DNA from: Streptomyces megasporus
GTDB taxonomy: Bacteria; Actinomycetota; Actinomycetes; Streptomycetales; Streptomycetaceae
Assembly (NCBI RefSeq): GCF_000718985.1
Contig: NZ_JODL01000003.1
Span: 1 to 64,000, forward strand
Reading direction: 5' to 3'
Length of the DNA stretch: 64,000 bases
Shown: one piece after another, positions 9,010 to 17,570 of the stretch
Layout of the letters: every line of letters starts with the position of its first letter
How positions within the stretch are numbered: position 1 is the stretch's first letter
The notes under the pieces: model-generated
The model's database searches: none
The model's input: only the letters and a program-made list of their open reading frames with translations
What the model was told of the DNA's origin: nothing
Program-made: the position numbers and the translations under genes

Positions 9010-9249
9010 ATGCCGGTTCCCCGACCGAACGAAGGAACGCGGTGGCGCTGCACCATGTGCGGCAACCTCACCCGCTTCGACGTGACGCGCTCCAGCAGGG
9101 TGGTGGAGTACGTGCACCTGGACCTGGCGGGAGAGCCGAGGGTGGAGGAGCGCGAGGTCCTCAGCGAGGAGATCGAATCGGTGCGCTGCCGCTGGTGCAA
9201 CGCGGTGGACCAGGTCGAACTGGTCGACCGTCCCGGCGCGCAGGTGTGA
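9010..9249 (+). CDS. small zinc-ribbon protein (hypothetical)
   Basis: A 79-residue protein with two CXXC knuckles, Cys14/Cys17 (CTMC) and Cys60/Cys63 (CRWC), separated by a strand-rich middle with RFDVTRSSRVVEYVHLDLAGEP. This spacing fits a zinc ribbon. The ATG is preceded by GGAAAGGACGG. The next gene starts 19 bases downstream, so the two are probably co-transcribed. I recognise it only as a conserved actinobacterial hypothetical. Its partner, a NYN-domain protein, hints at RNA-related work, but that is inference from adjacency. Confidence 0.8.
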   Translation: MPVPRPNEGTRWRCTMCGNLTRFDVTRSSRVVEYVHLDLAGEPRVEEREVLSEEIESVRCRWCNAVDQVELVDRPGAQV

Positions 9250-9268
9250 CGACGGACGGGATGCGGAC

Positions 9269-10615
9269 GTGGCGGAACGGACGGGTGGTGAGCGCGAACC
9301 GGAAGAGGAGACGCTCGACCACCCACTGCCGGAGAAGGTGCGCCGCCGGGTGGTGGCGCTGACGGGGGACGCGCTCGGCGGGCTGACCGTCGCCGAACTG
9401 CCCGTCCCCCTGCGGCAGTACGCCCGTTTCACCCCCCAGCGGCGGGTCAGGTTCGCGGGCAACGCCATGGCCGCCTCGCTGGAGAGCGACACCGTCTTCC
9501 GGCAGCGTGTCGCCGAGCGGTTGCGCAAAGGGCTGCCGGAGCTGGCCGAGGCGGTGGAGGGCGGTACGCTGCCGGCCGCCGCGGACCCGGTGGACGTGGC
9601 CGCGGTCGCGTACGTGCTGCGCCCCCAGGGGTGGGTCAAGCTCGTCGCCGCGGCGGGCGAGGAGGCCCAACGGGTCCAGGCCGAGCGGGCGGGCGAGGAG
9701 GCCGAGCGGGAGGTGGCCCGGCTCCGGGAGGAGCTGGCCCGGGCCAAAGCGGCGACGCGCGCCGACACCGAGCGGCTCCGCGCGGAGTTGGACGCGGCCC
9801 GCAAAGAGGTCGACGTCCTCCACCGCAAGCTGCGCAGCGCGCAGAGCGACGTCAAGCGGGGCGAGGCGGCGGTGCGCAAGGTACGGGCCGAACTGGAGGC
9901 GGTGCGGGCCGAGGCCGCGGTGGAGAAGGCGAACGCGGAGAACGAGGCGCGCCGGCTGCGGACGCGTCTGGCGGAGGTCGAGTCGGCCCTGGAGGCGAAC
10001 CGCCGGGCGGTGCGGGAAGGGCGCAGCGCGGAGGACATGCGGCTGCGGCTGCTGCTCGACACGGTGCTGGACGCGGCCCAGGGGCTGCGGCGCGAACTCG
10101 CGCTGCCCCCCGTCACGATGCGTCCGGCGGAGACGGTGGACGCGGTGGAGCCCGGCCGGATGACCCCCAGGGACATCGCGCGGCGCGCCCTGTCCGAGGA
10201 GGACCCCGCGCTGCTCGACCAGTTGCTGGCGCTGCCCCAGGCGCACCTGGTGGTGGACGGGTACAACGTCACCAAGACCGGCTACCCGTCGCTGCCCCTG
10301 GAGAAGCAGCGGCTGCGGCTGCTGGGCGGACTGGCGGGCCTGGCGGCCCAGACGGGCGCCGAGGTGACCTGCGTCTTCGACGGGGCGGACCTGGTGGCCC
10401 CGGTGCTGCTGGCGCCGCCCCGGGGGGTCCGGGTGCTGTTCAGCAAACCCGGGCAGACCGCCGACGAGCTGATCCGGCGTCTGGTGCGCGCCGAGCCGCC
10501 GGGACGTCCGGTGGTGGTGGTCTCCGCGGACCGCGAGGTGGCGGACGGAGTGGCCGCGGCCGGGGCCCGACCGGTGGCGTCGGTGCTGCTGCTGCGCCGT
10601 CTCGGCCGCACCTGA
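9269..10615 (+). CDS. NYN (YacP-like) domain protein with long coiled coil
   Basis: A 448-residue protein. Residues about 20-125 form a small conserved domain (RRVVALTGDALGGLTVAELP..., then an RFAGNAMAASLES segment). Residues about 130-265 are a heptad-rich, Glu/Arg/Ala-rich coiled coil. From about 320 to the end lies a NYN/YacP-type PIN-like nuclease fold with Asp330 in VVDGYNVTK, Asp in VFDGADLV and Asp in VVSADREV as acidic metal-site candidates. YacP-type proteins include the RNase Rae1. Actinobacterial versions with this coiled-coil extension are not characterised as far as I know. It is probably co-expressed with the zinc-ribbon gene upstream. RNase activity is inferred from domain identity. 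Confidence 0.85.
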   Translation: MAERTGGEREPEEETLDHPLPEKVRRRVVALTGDALGGLTVAELPVPLRQYARFTPQRRVRFAGNAMAASLESDTVFRQRVAERLRKGLPELAEAVEGGTLPAAADPVDVAAVAYVLRPQGWVKLVAAAGEEAQRVQAERAGEEAEREVARLREELARAKAATRADTERLRAELDAARKEVDVLHRKLRSAQSDVKRGEAAVRKVRAELEAVRAEAAVEKANAENEARRLRTRLAEVESALEANRRAVREGRSAEDMRLRLLLDTVLDAAQGLRRELALPPVTMRPAETVDAVEPGRMTPRDIARRALSEEDPALLDQLLALPQAHLVVDGYNVTKTGYPSLPLEKQRLRLLGGLAGLAAQTGAEVTCVFDGADLVAPVLLAPPRGVRVLFSKPGQTADELIRRLVRAEPPGRPVVVVSADREVADGVAAAGARPVASVLLLRRLGRT

Positions 10616-10745
10616 CGCCTCGTCACGGAGGCGGCGGGGGTCCGGAATGTCCGTCGGGGAGGGCACTCAGCGTCAGCTCGCGGTCGCTGCGCGTTGGGCA
10701 ATGGTAAAGGATGTGGTCGTTGAGCGAGATTTTTCCTATGAGGAT

Positions 10746-10774
10746 TTGAAGCGATCACAGCGCATGGCTAGTGT
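10746..10774 (+). promoter_or_regulatory. sigma-A-type promoter of the riboswitch leader
   Basis: TTGAAG (10746-10751) and TAGTGT (10769-10774) are separated by 17 bases, a good housekeeping promoter match in a locally AT-rich stretch. The predicted RNA start near 10781 would give a leader of about 130 nucleotides. Confidence 0.6.
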
Positions 10775-10780
10775 CTGGCC

Positions 10781-10912
10781 CGAACCTCCGCGCGGTTGAT
10801 CACCCAACCGGGGTGGCAGCGGAGGTACCGCCGAATCCGCTGCGCTCATCGCGGAGCCGGGTGGCCCCCAACCACTCCCGGCAGGCGGCTGAGGAAGAAG
10901 GAGCTCGCCCCA
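10781..10912 (+). promoter_or_regulatory. structured leader, probable c-di-AMP (ydaO-type) riboswitch
   Basis: The leader contains ACCTCCGC (10784-10791) pairing with GCGGAGGT (10819-10826), an inner GGTTG/CAACC hairpin followed by GGGGTGG, and CCGCC-GAATCCG (10828-10839) whose arm pairs with GGCGG (10884-10888) close to the ribosome binding site. The GAATCCG motif next to P1 and the closing CTCC..GGCAGGC recall the ydaO/yuaA (c-di-AMP) class. Such riboswitches are known upstream of cell-wall hydrolase genes in Streptomyces. The canonical AGCTAAC of the class is not obvious, so the class call is tentative; a covariance-model search would decide. Confidence 0.6.
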
Positions 10913-11796
10913 GTGGCGTCCCACCGTCGACCCAAGCAGCCGAACCGCACCCGGGTGACCGTACTGACCGCGACCGCAGCGGCGGCGGTCGCGCTCTCCT
11001 CTCAGGCGGCGCAGGCTGATCCGAAGCCCTCCAAGGACGAAGTCAAGGCCAAGGTCGACAACCTCTACGAGGAGGCCGAGGCCGCCACCGAGAAGTACAA
11101 CGGCGCCAAGGAGAAGCAGGACAAGCTGGAGAAGCAGGTCAGCAACCTCCAGGACAGCGTCGCGCGCGGCCAGGACGAGCTGAACAAGCTGCGCGACGGG
11201 CTGGGCACCATGGCCACCGCCCAGTACCGCTCCGGGGGCATGGACAGGCGTCCGAGAAGCTGAAGGACCTGGAGGACACCCGCAAGGAACTCGAGGACAA
11301 GAAGAAGGACATCCAGGGCAAGCTCGCCGAGGCCCGGCAACTCCTGAACACCCTCACCGCGAAGGAGCGTCAGGAGCTGGCCGCCGAGGAGGCCCGCGCC
11401 AACCGCGCCTCCACGGACCGGGTGGACCTCGGCAGCTCGGCCTCCGCCACCCAGCGGGCCTCCGCCGCGCTCAACGCCGCCAAGACCAAGCTCGGCTCGC
11501 CCTACGTCTGGGGCGCCACCGGCCCCAACTCCTTCGACTGCTCCGGGCTGACCTCCTGGGCGTACAGCCAGGCCGGCGTCTCCCTGCCGCGCACCTCGCA
11601 GGCCCAGGCCAACGCCGGCACCCGGATCGGCATGAGCCAACTCGCCCCGGGCGACCTGGTCTTCTTCTACGGCGACCTGCACCACGTCGGCCTCTACGCC
11701 GGCAACGGGCAGATCCTCCACGCCCCCAAGCCGGGTGCCAACGTGCGCTACGAGTCGATCAACAACATGCCGTTCATGTTCGGCGTGCGCGTCTGA
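10913..11796 (+). pseudogene. NlpC/P60 cell-wall hydrolase, broken by internal deletion and frameshift
   Basis: A GTG with AAGGAG nine bases upstream begins a signal peptide (TVLTATAAAAVALSSQAAQA) and a coiled coil up to AQYRSGGMD near 11245, then the frame runs to a stop at 11263. The homologous sequence resumes in another frame from about 11248 (ASEKLKDLEDTRKEL) and continues through an intact NlpC/P60 domain (FDCSGLTSW with catalytic Cys, HHVGLYAG, HAPKPG) to 11796. Compared with the paralogue just downstream, about 50 residues of coiled coil between QYRSGG and the second part are missing, and the deletion is not a multiple of three. Either the gene is dead, or a repeat-rich stretch was misassembled. 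Function of the intact form: D,L-endopeptidase cutting peptidoglycan stem peptides. Confidence 0.85.
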
Positions 11797-11840
11797 CCGG
11801 AGCCCCCCGCGGTCGCTCCGGCCGCTCCACCGCCTTCCTC

Positions 11841-11880
11841 CCTCCCCCGTCCGGGTGAACCCGGGCGGGGGAGGATCTTT
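11841..11880 (+). terminator. hairpin terminator with short T-tract
   Basis: CCTCCCCCGTCCGGGT pairs with ACCCGGGCGGGGGAGG (one G-U pair) and is followed by ATCTTT. It separates the broken NlpC/P60 gene from its paralogue, so the second gene needs its own promoter; TACTCT at 11969-11974 is a -10 candidate. Confidence 0.75.
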
Positions 11881-12064
11881 CCGCCGCCCCGTCCGTGCGC
11901 AGGTCACGGGCGGGGTGACGGGTTCCGCCGGAGGAAACGGTTCGCGAACCGACGGTGTCCGCGCGGCTACTCTCGGCTCTCCGTGTTCCCGCGTGTCGCC
12001 CGGCCCCACCCGGGCCGCGGGAGCTGTCGTGGAGAACTCCTCACGAAGGGAGAGCGGCCTCACC

Positions 12065-13132
12065 GTGGTCTCGCACCGGTCCACCCGAGACGGCTCCGGA
12101 CGACGCACCGACCGGCGACGCCCCCCACACCCCGGCGTCTTCGGCCTGGGCGGCAGGGTCACCGCGCTCTCCGCCGCGGCGGGCGCGGCGGCGGCCCTGA
12201 CGGCCGCACCGGCGGGCGCCGACCCGGGAGGGACGGGCGAACCGGCCGTGACGAGCGCACGGGTGGACCACCTCTACACGGAGGCGGAACGGGCCACCGA
12301 GGAGTACAACGCCGTCGCCGAGCGCGTGGACGACCTCCGCGAGGAGGTGGAACGGGCCCAGGACGACGCGGCGCGCGACCAGGAGAAGGTCAACCGGATG
12401 CGCGGCGCCCTGGGAGTCCTGGCGAGCGCCCAGTACCGCTCCGGGGGCGTGGAGCCGTCCCTGCGGCTGCTCCTCTCCGAGGACCCCGAGGAGTACCTCG
12501 CCAAGGCCGCCACCCTGGACCGGATCAACAGCCGTCAGGCCGCCCGGCTCAAGGTCTTCCAGCGCGCCACGCGGACCCTGGAGCAGCGGCGCACCGAGGC
12601 CCGCGGGAAGCTCGCCGAACTGAGGCGCCAACGCGAACTCCTGCGCAGGCACCGGGCGACCGTCCAGCGCAAGCTCGGTGCCGCCCAACGGCTGCTCAAC
12701 CGACTCTCGCCCGAGGAGCGCGCGGCCCGTGACCGCGCCTCGCGCGGCGCCGACCGCTCCGTCCCGGTCGGGACGGCGTTCCCCTCGCCGCGGGCCGCCG
12801 CTGCGGTGGCCGCCGTGCGGAGCGCGGTCGGTTCGCCGTACGCGTGGGGGCAGGCCGGCCCGCACGCCTTCGACTGCTCGGGCCTGACCCACTGGGCGTA
12901 CGGCCGGGCCGGCGTCGCCCTGCCGCGCACCTCACAGGGACAGCTCCACGCCGGGCGGCACGTACCGCCGGACCAGGCCCTCCCCGGCGACCTGGTCGTC
13001 TACCGGTCGGACGCAGGCCACGTGGGGATGTACGTCGGCGGCGGCCAGGTCGTCCACGCCCCGCACCCCGGGGCGAGGGTGCGCCACGACCCGATCGGGA
13101 TGATGCCGATCGCCGCCGTCGTCCGCCCCTGA
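12065..13132 (+). CDS. secreted NlpC/P60 peptidoglycan hydrolase
   Basis: A 355-residue exported D,L-endopeptidase paralogous to the broken gene upstream. The GTG start has AAGGGAG upstream. Order: basic N-terminus and signal peptide (about 27-60, ending APAGADP), a long coiled coil (about 68-225, with the LYTEAERATEEYN start and the AQYRSGG landmark), then the NlpC/P60 domain from about 240, with catalytic Cys in FDCSGLTHW, His in DAGHVGMYVG and a second polar residue at HAPHPG. This is the RipA/Rv2190c-type architecture. It lacks the riboswitch-like leader of its paralogue. It may carry the function lost by the first copy. Confidence 0.93.
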   Translation: MVSHRSTRDGSGRRTDRRRPPHPGVFGLGGRVTALSAAAGAAAALTAAPAGADPGGTGEPAVTSARVDHLYTEAERATEEYNAVAERVDDLREEVERAQDDAARDQEKVNRMRGALGVLASAQYRSGGVEPSLRLLLSEDPEEYLAKAATLDRINSRQAARLKVFQRATRTLEQRRTEARGKLAELRRQRELLRRHRATVQRKLGAAQRLLNRLSPEERAARDRASRGADRSVPVGTAFPSPRAAAAVAAVRSAVGSPYAWGQAGPHAFDCSGLTHWAYGRAGVALPRTSQGQLHAGRHVPPDQALPGDLVVYRSDAGHVGMYVGGGQVVHAPHPGARVRHDPIGMMPIAAVVRP

Positions 13133-13138
13133 CCCGAC

Positions 13139-14419
13139 TCACCGGGCGAGGAGCCCGTCCTTCCGGTCGCGGGACGCCGTGCGGTCGATCCCACCGCCAC
13201 CGTCCCCGGCGTCTCCGACGGCGGGACCGGCCGCGCGGCGACGGGGCTCGGTCACCGTCGTGCGCCACAGCCGGGCGCAGGCCAGGACGGCGGCGGCCAC
13301 CAGCAGCCCGTTGCGCACCACCAGCAGGGTGATGCCCAGCGCGTCGCTCGCCACCACGCTCCCGAAGTTGAGGGGGAACTCCAGCAGCGTCACCCCCGTC
13401 GCCACGACGACCAGCAGGGCGGGCAGGCCCTGGCGTCCGGTGCGCAGCGTCACGCACACCGCCGCCAACCCCACGAGCCAGACCATGTACTGCGGGCTGA
13501 TCACCCGGCTGGTGACGGTGAACAGCAGCACGGCGGCGAACGCGGCGTCCGCCGCCGTGCTCGCCGTCCACTCCACCGCCCGCGTCCGCCACCACAGCAG
13601 CCAGCCGAACGCCGCGACGGTGCACGCCATGGCCGCGGTGCTCACCACGTCCACGTACGGGCCGAGGAACTCCACCGAGCCGTAGTTCAGCAGCACCTGC
13701 CCATCCCAGCCGAAGTGCCGCGCCACGTGGAAGACCAGGGCGCCCACCGACTCCACCTCGGTGCCGCGGTCCCGCTGGTGGGTGAGGAAGTCCAGCGCGC
13801 CCGGCATGGCGACGGCGAACGCGGCGGTCAGCAGCAGCGCCACCGCCACGGCGGTGCCCCACACGATCCGGGTGACCCGCCCGCGGGGAGTGCCGACGAG
13901 CAGCAGCGCGGGCCACACCTTCAACAGCGCCCCGAAGGCGGCCAGCGCCCCCGCCGCCCTCGGCCGACGGGCCAGGGCCAACAGCGCGGCCACGGCGACG
14001 GCGGTGACCATCAGGTCGTAGCGCGCGTACGCGGTCGGGCCCAGCAGCGGCACCCCGGCCACCCACACCCACGCCCCCGCGCACCGGGTCCGTCGCACGC
14101 CCCTGGGCGTCCGTCGGCCGGCGTACAGCAGCAGCCCGAAGGCGACCGCGTCCACCGCGCAGGCCAACACATAGAAGGCCGCCGGATACTCCAGGAACGG
14201 CAGCAGGGCGGGGGAGAGGATCGCGAGCGCGGCGGCGGGCGGATACTGCCAGGTGACGTCGTCCGGCGGGAAGACCCCCGTCCGCAGCACCTCGTACCAG
14301 CCGCGGTAGATCACCGAGACGTCGCTGGTGACGTCCGGCCCCGGCACCGTGATCACCTTGAACACGCACAGGAGCAGCACGGTCCGGGTGGCGGCCCAGG
14401 CCGCGACGGGAAGGCGCAT
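13139..14419 (-). CDS. GT87-like polyprenyl-phosphate-dependent mannosyltransferase
   Basis: A 426-residue integral membrane protein with about ten hydrophobic segments and the family layout of GT-C glycosyltransferases of the DUF2029/GT87 type. The first extracytoplasmic loop holds DVTSDVSVIYRGWYEVLRTG, with acidic residues in the place of the GT-C catalytic Asp, followed by WQYPPAA. Conserved KVWPALLL and SPQYMVWL segments appear later. In mycobacteria the related Rv2181 adds alpha-1,2-mannose branches to lipomannan. It is divergent from a PimB'-like gene, which supports a role in mannosyl-lipid or glycoconjugate assembly outside the membrane. The acceptor is unknown. Confidence 0.85.
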   Translation of the reverse strand: MRLPVAAWAATRTVLLLCVFKVITVPGPDVTSDVSVIYRGWYEVLRTGVFPPDDVTWQYPPAAALAILSPALLPFLEYPAAFYVLACAVDAVAFGLLLYAGRRTPRGVRRTRCAGAWVWVAGVPLLGPTAYARYDLMVTAVAVAALLALARRPRAAGALAAFGALLKVWPALLLVGTPRGRVTRIVWGTAVAVALLLTAAFAVAMPGALDFLTHQRDRGTEVESVGALVFHVARHFGWDGQVLLNYGSVEFLGPYVDVVSTAAMACTVAAFGWLLWWRTRAVEWTASTAADAAFAAVLLFTVTSRVISPQYMVWLVGLAAVCVTLRTGRQGLPALLVVVATGVTLLEFPLNFGSVVASDALGITLLVVRNGLLVAAAVLACARLWRTTVTEPRRRAAGPAVGDAGDGGGGIDRTASRDRKDGLLAR

Positions 14420-14481
14420 GGACCGACCGTACCGGGTGCGGCCCGCGAGCCCGGACCGGCGCCGTTGTACTGTCGGCGGCG

Positions 14482-15639
14482 ATGGACAAGACCCTGATCG
14501 TCACCAACGACTTCCCGCCCCGCCCCGGGGGCATCCAGGCGTTCCTGCACAGCATGGCGCTGCGGCTGGACCCCGAGCGGGTCGTCGTCTACGCCTCGAC
14601 CTGGAAGAGGAGTCGGGAGGGCGTCGAGGCGACCGCCCGCTTCGACGCCGAACAGCCCTTCACGGTGGTGCGCGACCGCACCACCATGCTGCTGCCCACC
14701 CCGCGCGTGACGCGCCGGGCCGTGGAGCTGCTGCGCGAACACGGCTGCTCCTCGGTGTGGTTCGGGGCGGCGGCGCCGCTCGGTCTGATGGCGCCCGCGC
14801 TGCGCCGGGCGGGCGCGAAGCGCCTGGTGGCGACCACCCACGGCCACGAGGCGGGCTGGGCCCAACTGCCCGTCGCCCGGCGGCTGCTGCGCCGGATCGG
14901 CGAGGACACCGACACCCTCACCTACCTCGGCGAGTACACCCGCTCCCGGATAGCCGGCGCGCTCACCGACGAGGCGGCGGCCCGGATGGTCCACCTGCCG
15001 CCCGGCGTCGACGAGAAGACCTTCCACCCCGGCTCCGGCGGCGACGCCGTACGGGCCCGGCTCGGACTCGCCGACCGGCCGGTCGTGGTGTGCGTCTCAC
15101 GGCTGGTGCCGCGCAAGGGACAGGACACCCTCATCCGGGCCATGCCGCGCGTCCTGGCCGAGGTGCCCGACGCGGTGCTGCTGATCGTCGGCGGCGGCCC
15201 GTACGGGAAGACGCTGCGGGACCTGGCGGCGCGGACGGGCGTGGCCGACGCGGTGCGCTTCACCGGATCGGTGCCGTGGGAGGAACTGCCCGCCCACTAC
15301 GGCGCGGGCGACGTCTTCGCCATGCCCTGCCGCACCCGCCGGGGCGGGCTGGACGTCGAGGGGCTCGGCATCGTCTACCTGGAGGCGTCGGCCACCGGAC
15401 TGCCGGTCGTCGCGGGCGACTCCGGCGGCGCGCCCGACGCGGTGCTGGACGGGGAGACCGGCTGGGTGGTGCGCGGCGGAGCCCCCGCCGAGGAGGCGGC
15501 CCGGGAGACGGCCGAGCGGATCGTCACCCTGTTGAAGGACCCCGAACTCCGCCGCGGGATGGGCGAGCGCGGTCGGGAGTGGATCGAGGAACGCTGGCGC
15601 CGGGACCTGCTGGCGGAGCGTCTCCAGGCGCTGCTGTGA
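14482..15639 (+). CDS. pimB: GT4 glycosyltransferase, PimB'-like mannosyltransferase
   Basis: A 385-residue cytoplasmic/peripheral GT-B enzyme. The start IVTNDFPPRPGGIQAFLHSMA is the signature of PimB' enzymes, which add the second mannose from GDP-mannose to phosphatidylinositol monomannoside. The C-terminal nucleotide-sugar domain has SRLVPRKGQD, VGGGPYGK, and the EGLGIVYLEASATGLPVVAGDSGGAPD segment with the E-x7-E pattern. TACTGT lies eight bases before the ATG, so the mRNA may be leaderless. Divergent from the GT87 gene. The order PimB'-FadD15 is shared with mycobacteria (Rv2188c-Rv2187), from memory. Exact acceptor specificity is inferred. Confidence 0.85.
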   Translation: MDKTLIVTNDFPPRPGGIQAFLHSMALRLDPERVVVYASTWKRSREGVEATARFDAEQPFTVVRDRTTMLLPTPRVTRRAVELLREHGCSSVWFGAAAPLGLMAPALRRAGAKRLVATTHGHEAGWAQLPVARRLLRRIGEDTDTLTYLGEYTRSRIAGALTDEAAARMVHLPPGVDEKTFHPGSGGDAVRARLGLADRPVVVCVSRLVPRKGQDTLIRAMPRVLAEVPDAVLLIVGGGPYGKTLRDLAARTGVADAVRFTGSVPWEELPAHYGAGDVFAMPCRTRRGGLDVEGLGIVYLEASATGLPVVAGDSGGAPDAVLDGETGWVVRGGAPAEEAARETAERIVTLLKDPELRRGMGERGREWIEERWRRDLLAERLQALL

Positions 15640-15699
15640 CCGTCCGGCGTATCGGCGCGCGGAACGGTCCGTGAGGCGCCCGGGCGCTCGGACGCGACC

Positions 15700-15730
15700 C
15701 CGTCCCGGACGGAGGTGACGTCCGGGACGG
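15700..15730. terminator. hairpin terminator between pimB-like and fadD genes
   Basis: A perfect 12-bp stem (CCGTCCCGGACG / CGTCCGGGACGG) with a 7-base loop, between two convergent genes. Confidence 0.7.
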
Positions 15731-15770
15731 AGGGGCCGGCGAGCGTCCGGCCGCCGCCCCGGAGGCCGGA

Positions 15771-17570
15771 CTACCCGTACAGCGCCTCGATCTCCCGCGC
15801 GAAGTCCCGGGCGACCACGTTGCGCTTGAGCTTCAAAGAGGGCGTCAGATGGCCGGACTCCTCGGTGAACTGAGTCGGCAGGATGCGGAACTTGCGGACC
15901 GACTCGGCCCGGGAGACGGCGGAGTTGCCGTCGTCCACCGCCTGCTGGACGGCGGCCAGCAACTCGGGATCGGCGAGCAACTCCTCCCGCGACAGGCCCG
16001 ACTTGCCGTGCTCCTCGGCCCACCGGGGCAGGAACTCCTCGTCCAGGGTGATCAGCGCCGCGACGAACGGCCGGCCGTCGCCCACCACCATGCACTCGGC
16101 GACCAGGGCGTGGGCCCGGATGCGGTCCTCGATGACGGCCGGGGCGACGTTCTTGCCGCCCGCCGTCACCAGGATCTCCTTCTTGCGGCCGGTGATGGCC
16201 AGATAGCCGTCCTCGTCGAGGGTGCCGACGTCACCGGTGTGGAACCAGCCGCCCTCCATCGCCTCGGCGGTGGCCGCCTCGTTGTTCCAGTAGCCGCTGA
16301 ACAGGTGCTCGCCGCGCAGCAGCACCTCGCCGTCCTCCGCGATGCGGATGGCCGACCCCGGCAGCGGCTGCCCGACCGTGCCGATCTTCGGCCGGTCGTA
16401 GGGGTTGAACGCGGTCGCCGCGCAGGACTCGGTGAGGCCGTAGCCCTCCAGCACCGTGAAGCCGATGCCGCGGTAGAAGTGCCCCAGCCGCTCCCCGAGC
16501 GGGGCGCCGCCGGAGATGGCGTGGGTGGCCCGGCCGCCCAGCACCGCGCGCAGCTTGCCGTAGACCAGCTTGTCGAACAGCCGGTGCTTCAGCCGCAGGC
16601 CCAGCGAGGGGCCCGACGGGGCGTCCAGCGCGCGGCTGTAGGCGATCGCGGTCTCCGCGGCCCGGTCGAAGATCTTCCCCTTGCCCTCGGCCCGCGCCTT
16701 GGCCCGCGCCGAGTTGTAGACCTTCTCGAAGACCCTCGGCACGCCCAGGATCAGCGTCGGACGGAAGCCGGCCAGATCGTCGGTGAGGTGCTTGACGTCG
16801 GGGCTCAGACCGAGCCGGATCGGCGCCATGACGCTCGCCAACTGCACCATGCGGCCGAAGACGTGGGCGACCGGGAGGAAGAGCAGCACCGACCCCTGGC
16901 CGGTGACGAACAGCGGTTTGAGGCGCTCGACCACATTGCCGCACTCCGCGAAGAACGCGCGGTGGGAGAGGACGCAGCCCTTGGGACGGCCGGTGGTGCC
17001 GGAGGTGTAGACGATGGTGGCCGGGGAGTCGGCGTCGGCGGCGGAACCGTACTCGTCCAGGACCTCGTCGGCGATGTGCGTGCCGGAGTCGACCAGCTTC
17101 CGCACCGCGCCGTCGTCGATGGTCCACAGGTGCGCCAGGTTCGGCAGCCGGTCGTGGACGGACTCCACCGCGGCGGCGTGGGCGCCGGTCTCCACGAGGC
17201 AGCCGACGGCCCCGGAGTCCTCCAGGATCCACTGGATCTGCTCGGGCGAGCTGGTCTCGTAGATCGGCACGGTCACCCCGCCCGCGCTCCAGATCGCGAA
17301 GTCCAGCAGCGTCCACTCGTAGCGGGTGCGCGACATCAGGCCGATCCGGTCGCCGGGGCGGACGCCCGCGGCGATCAGCCCCTTGGCCGTGGACCGCATC
17401 TCGGCCAGGAACTCCTCGGCGGTCAGGTCCAGCCAGCGGCCGGGGTCGGCCGGGTCCTTGCGGGCGATGACGGGAACGTCCGGGTGCTGAACGGCGTTTC
17501 GGCGGATGAGATCGGTCAGATTTCCGTCCGCGGGCACCTCGTACAGGGCCGGAAGGCTGAACTCGCGCAA
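15771..17570 (-). CDS. long-chain fatty-acid-CoA ligase (FadD15-like)
   Basis: A 599-residue AMP-forming ligase that activates fatty acids to acyl-CoA. A TTG start is chosen: GAGGAG lies seven bases upstream and the product then begins MREFSLPALYEVP, the usual beginning of the family; the longer frame to 17762 adds an unlikely N-terminus. The ANL core motifs are present: P-loop VYTSGTTGRPKGC, A5-type YGLTESCA, then the HTGDVG and GRKKEILVTAGGKNV motifs with the downstream hinge. The length matches M. tuberculosis FadD15 (about 600). Fatty-acyl chain preference cannot be read from sequence. Confidence 0.93.
   Translation of the reverse strand: MREFSLPALYEVPADGNLTDLIRRNAVQHPDVPVIARKDPADPGRWLDLTAEEFLAEMRSTAKGLIAAGVRPGDRIGLMSRTRYEWTLLDFAIWSAGGVTVPIYETSSPEQIQWILEDSGAVGCLVETGAHAAAVESVHDRLPNLAHLWTIDDGAVRKLVDSGTHIADEVLDEYGSAADADSPATIVYTSGTTGRPKGCVLSHRAFFAECGNVVERLKPLFVTGQGSVLLFLPVAHVFGRMVQLASVMAPIRLGLSPDVKHLTDDLAGFRPTLILGVPRVFEKVYNSARAKARAEGKGKIFDRAAETAIAYSRALDAPSGPSLGLRLKHRLFDKLVYGKLRAVLGGRATHAISGGAPLGERLGHFYRGIGFTVLEGYGLTESCAATAFNPYDRPKIGTVGQPLPGSAIRIAEDGEVLLRGEHLFSGYWNNEAATAEAMEGGWFHTGDVGTLDEDGYLAITGRKKEILVTAGGKNVAPAVIEDRIRAHALVAECMVVGDGRPFVAALITLDEEFLPRWAEEHGKSGLSREELLADPELLAAVQQAVDDGNSAVSRAESVRKFRILPTQFTEESGHLTPSLKLKRNVVARDFAREIEALYG

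Noticed and set aside
11797-12064. A second c-di-AMP riboswitch before the intact NlpC/P60 gene
   Set aside because: No GAATCCG, no paired CCGCC/GGCGG arm and no GGGGTGG block were found; only an ordinary leader with a -10-like TACTCT.
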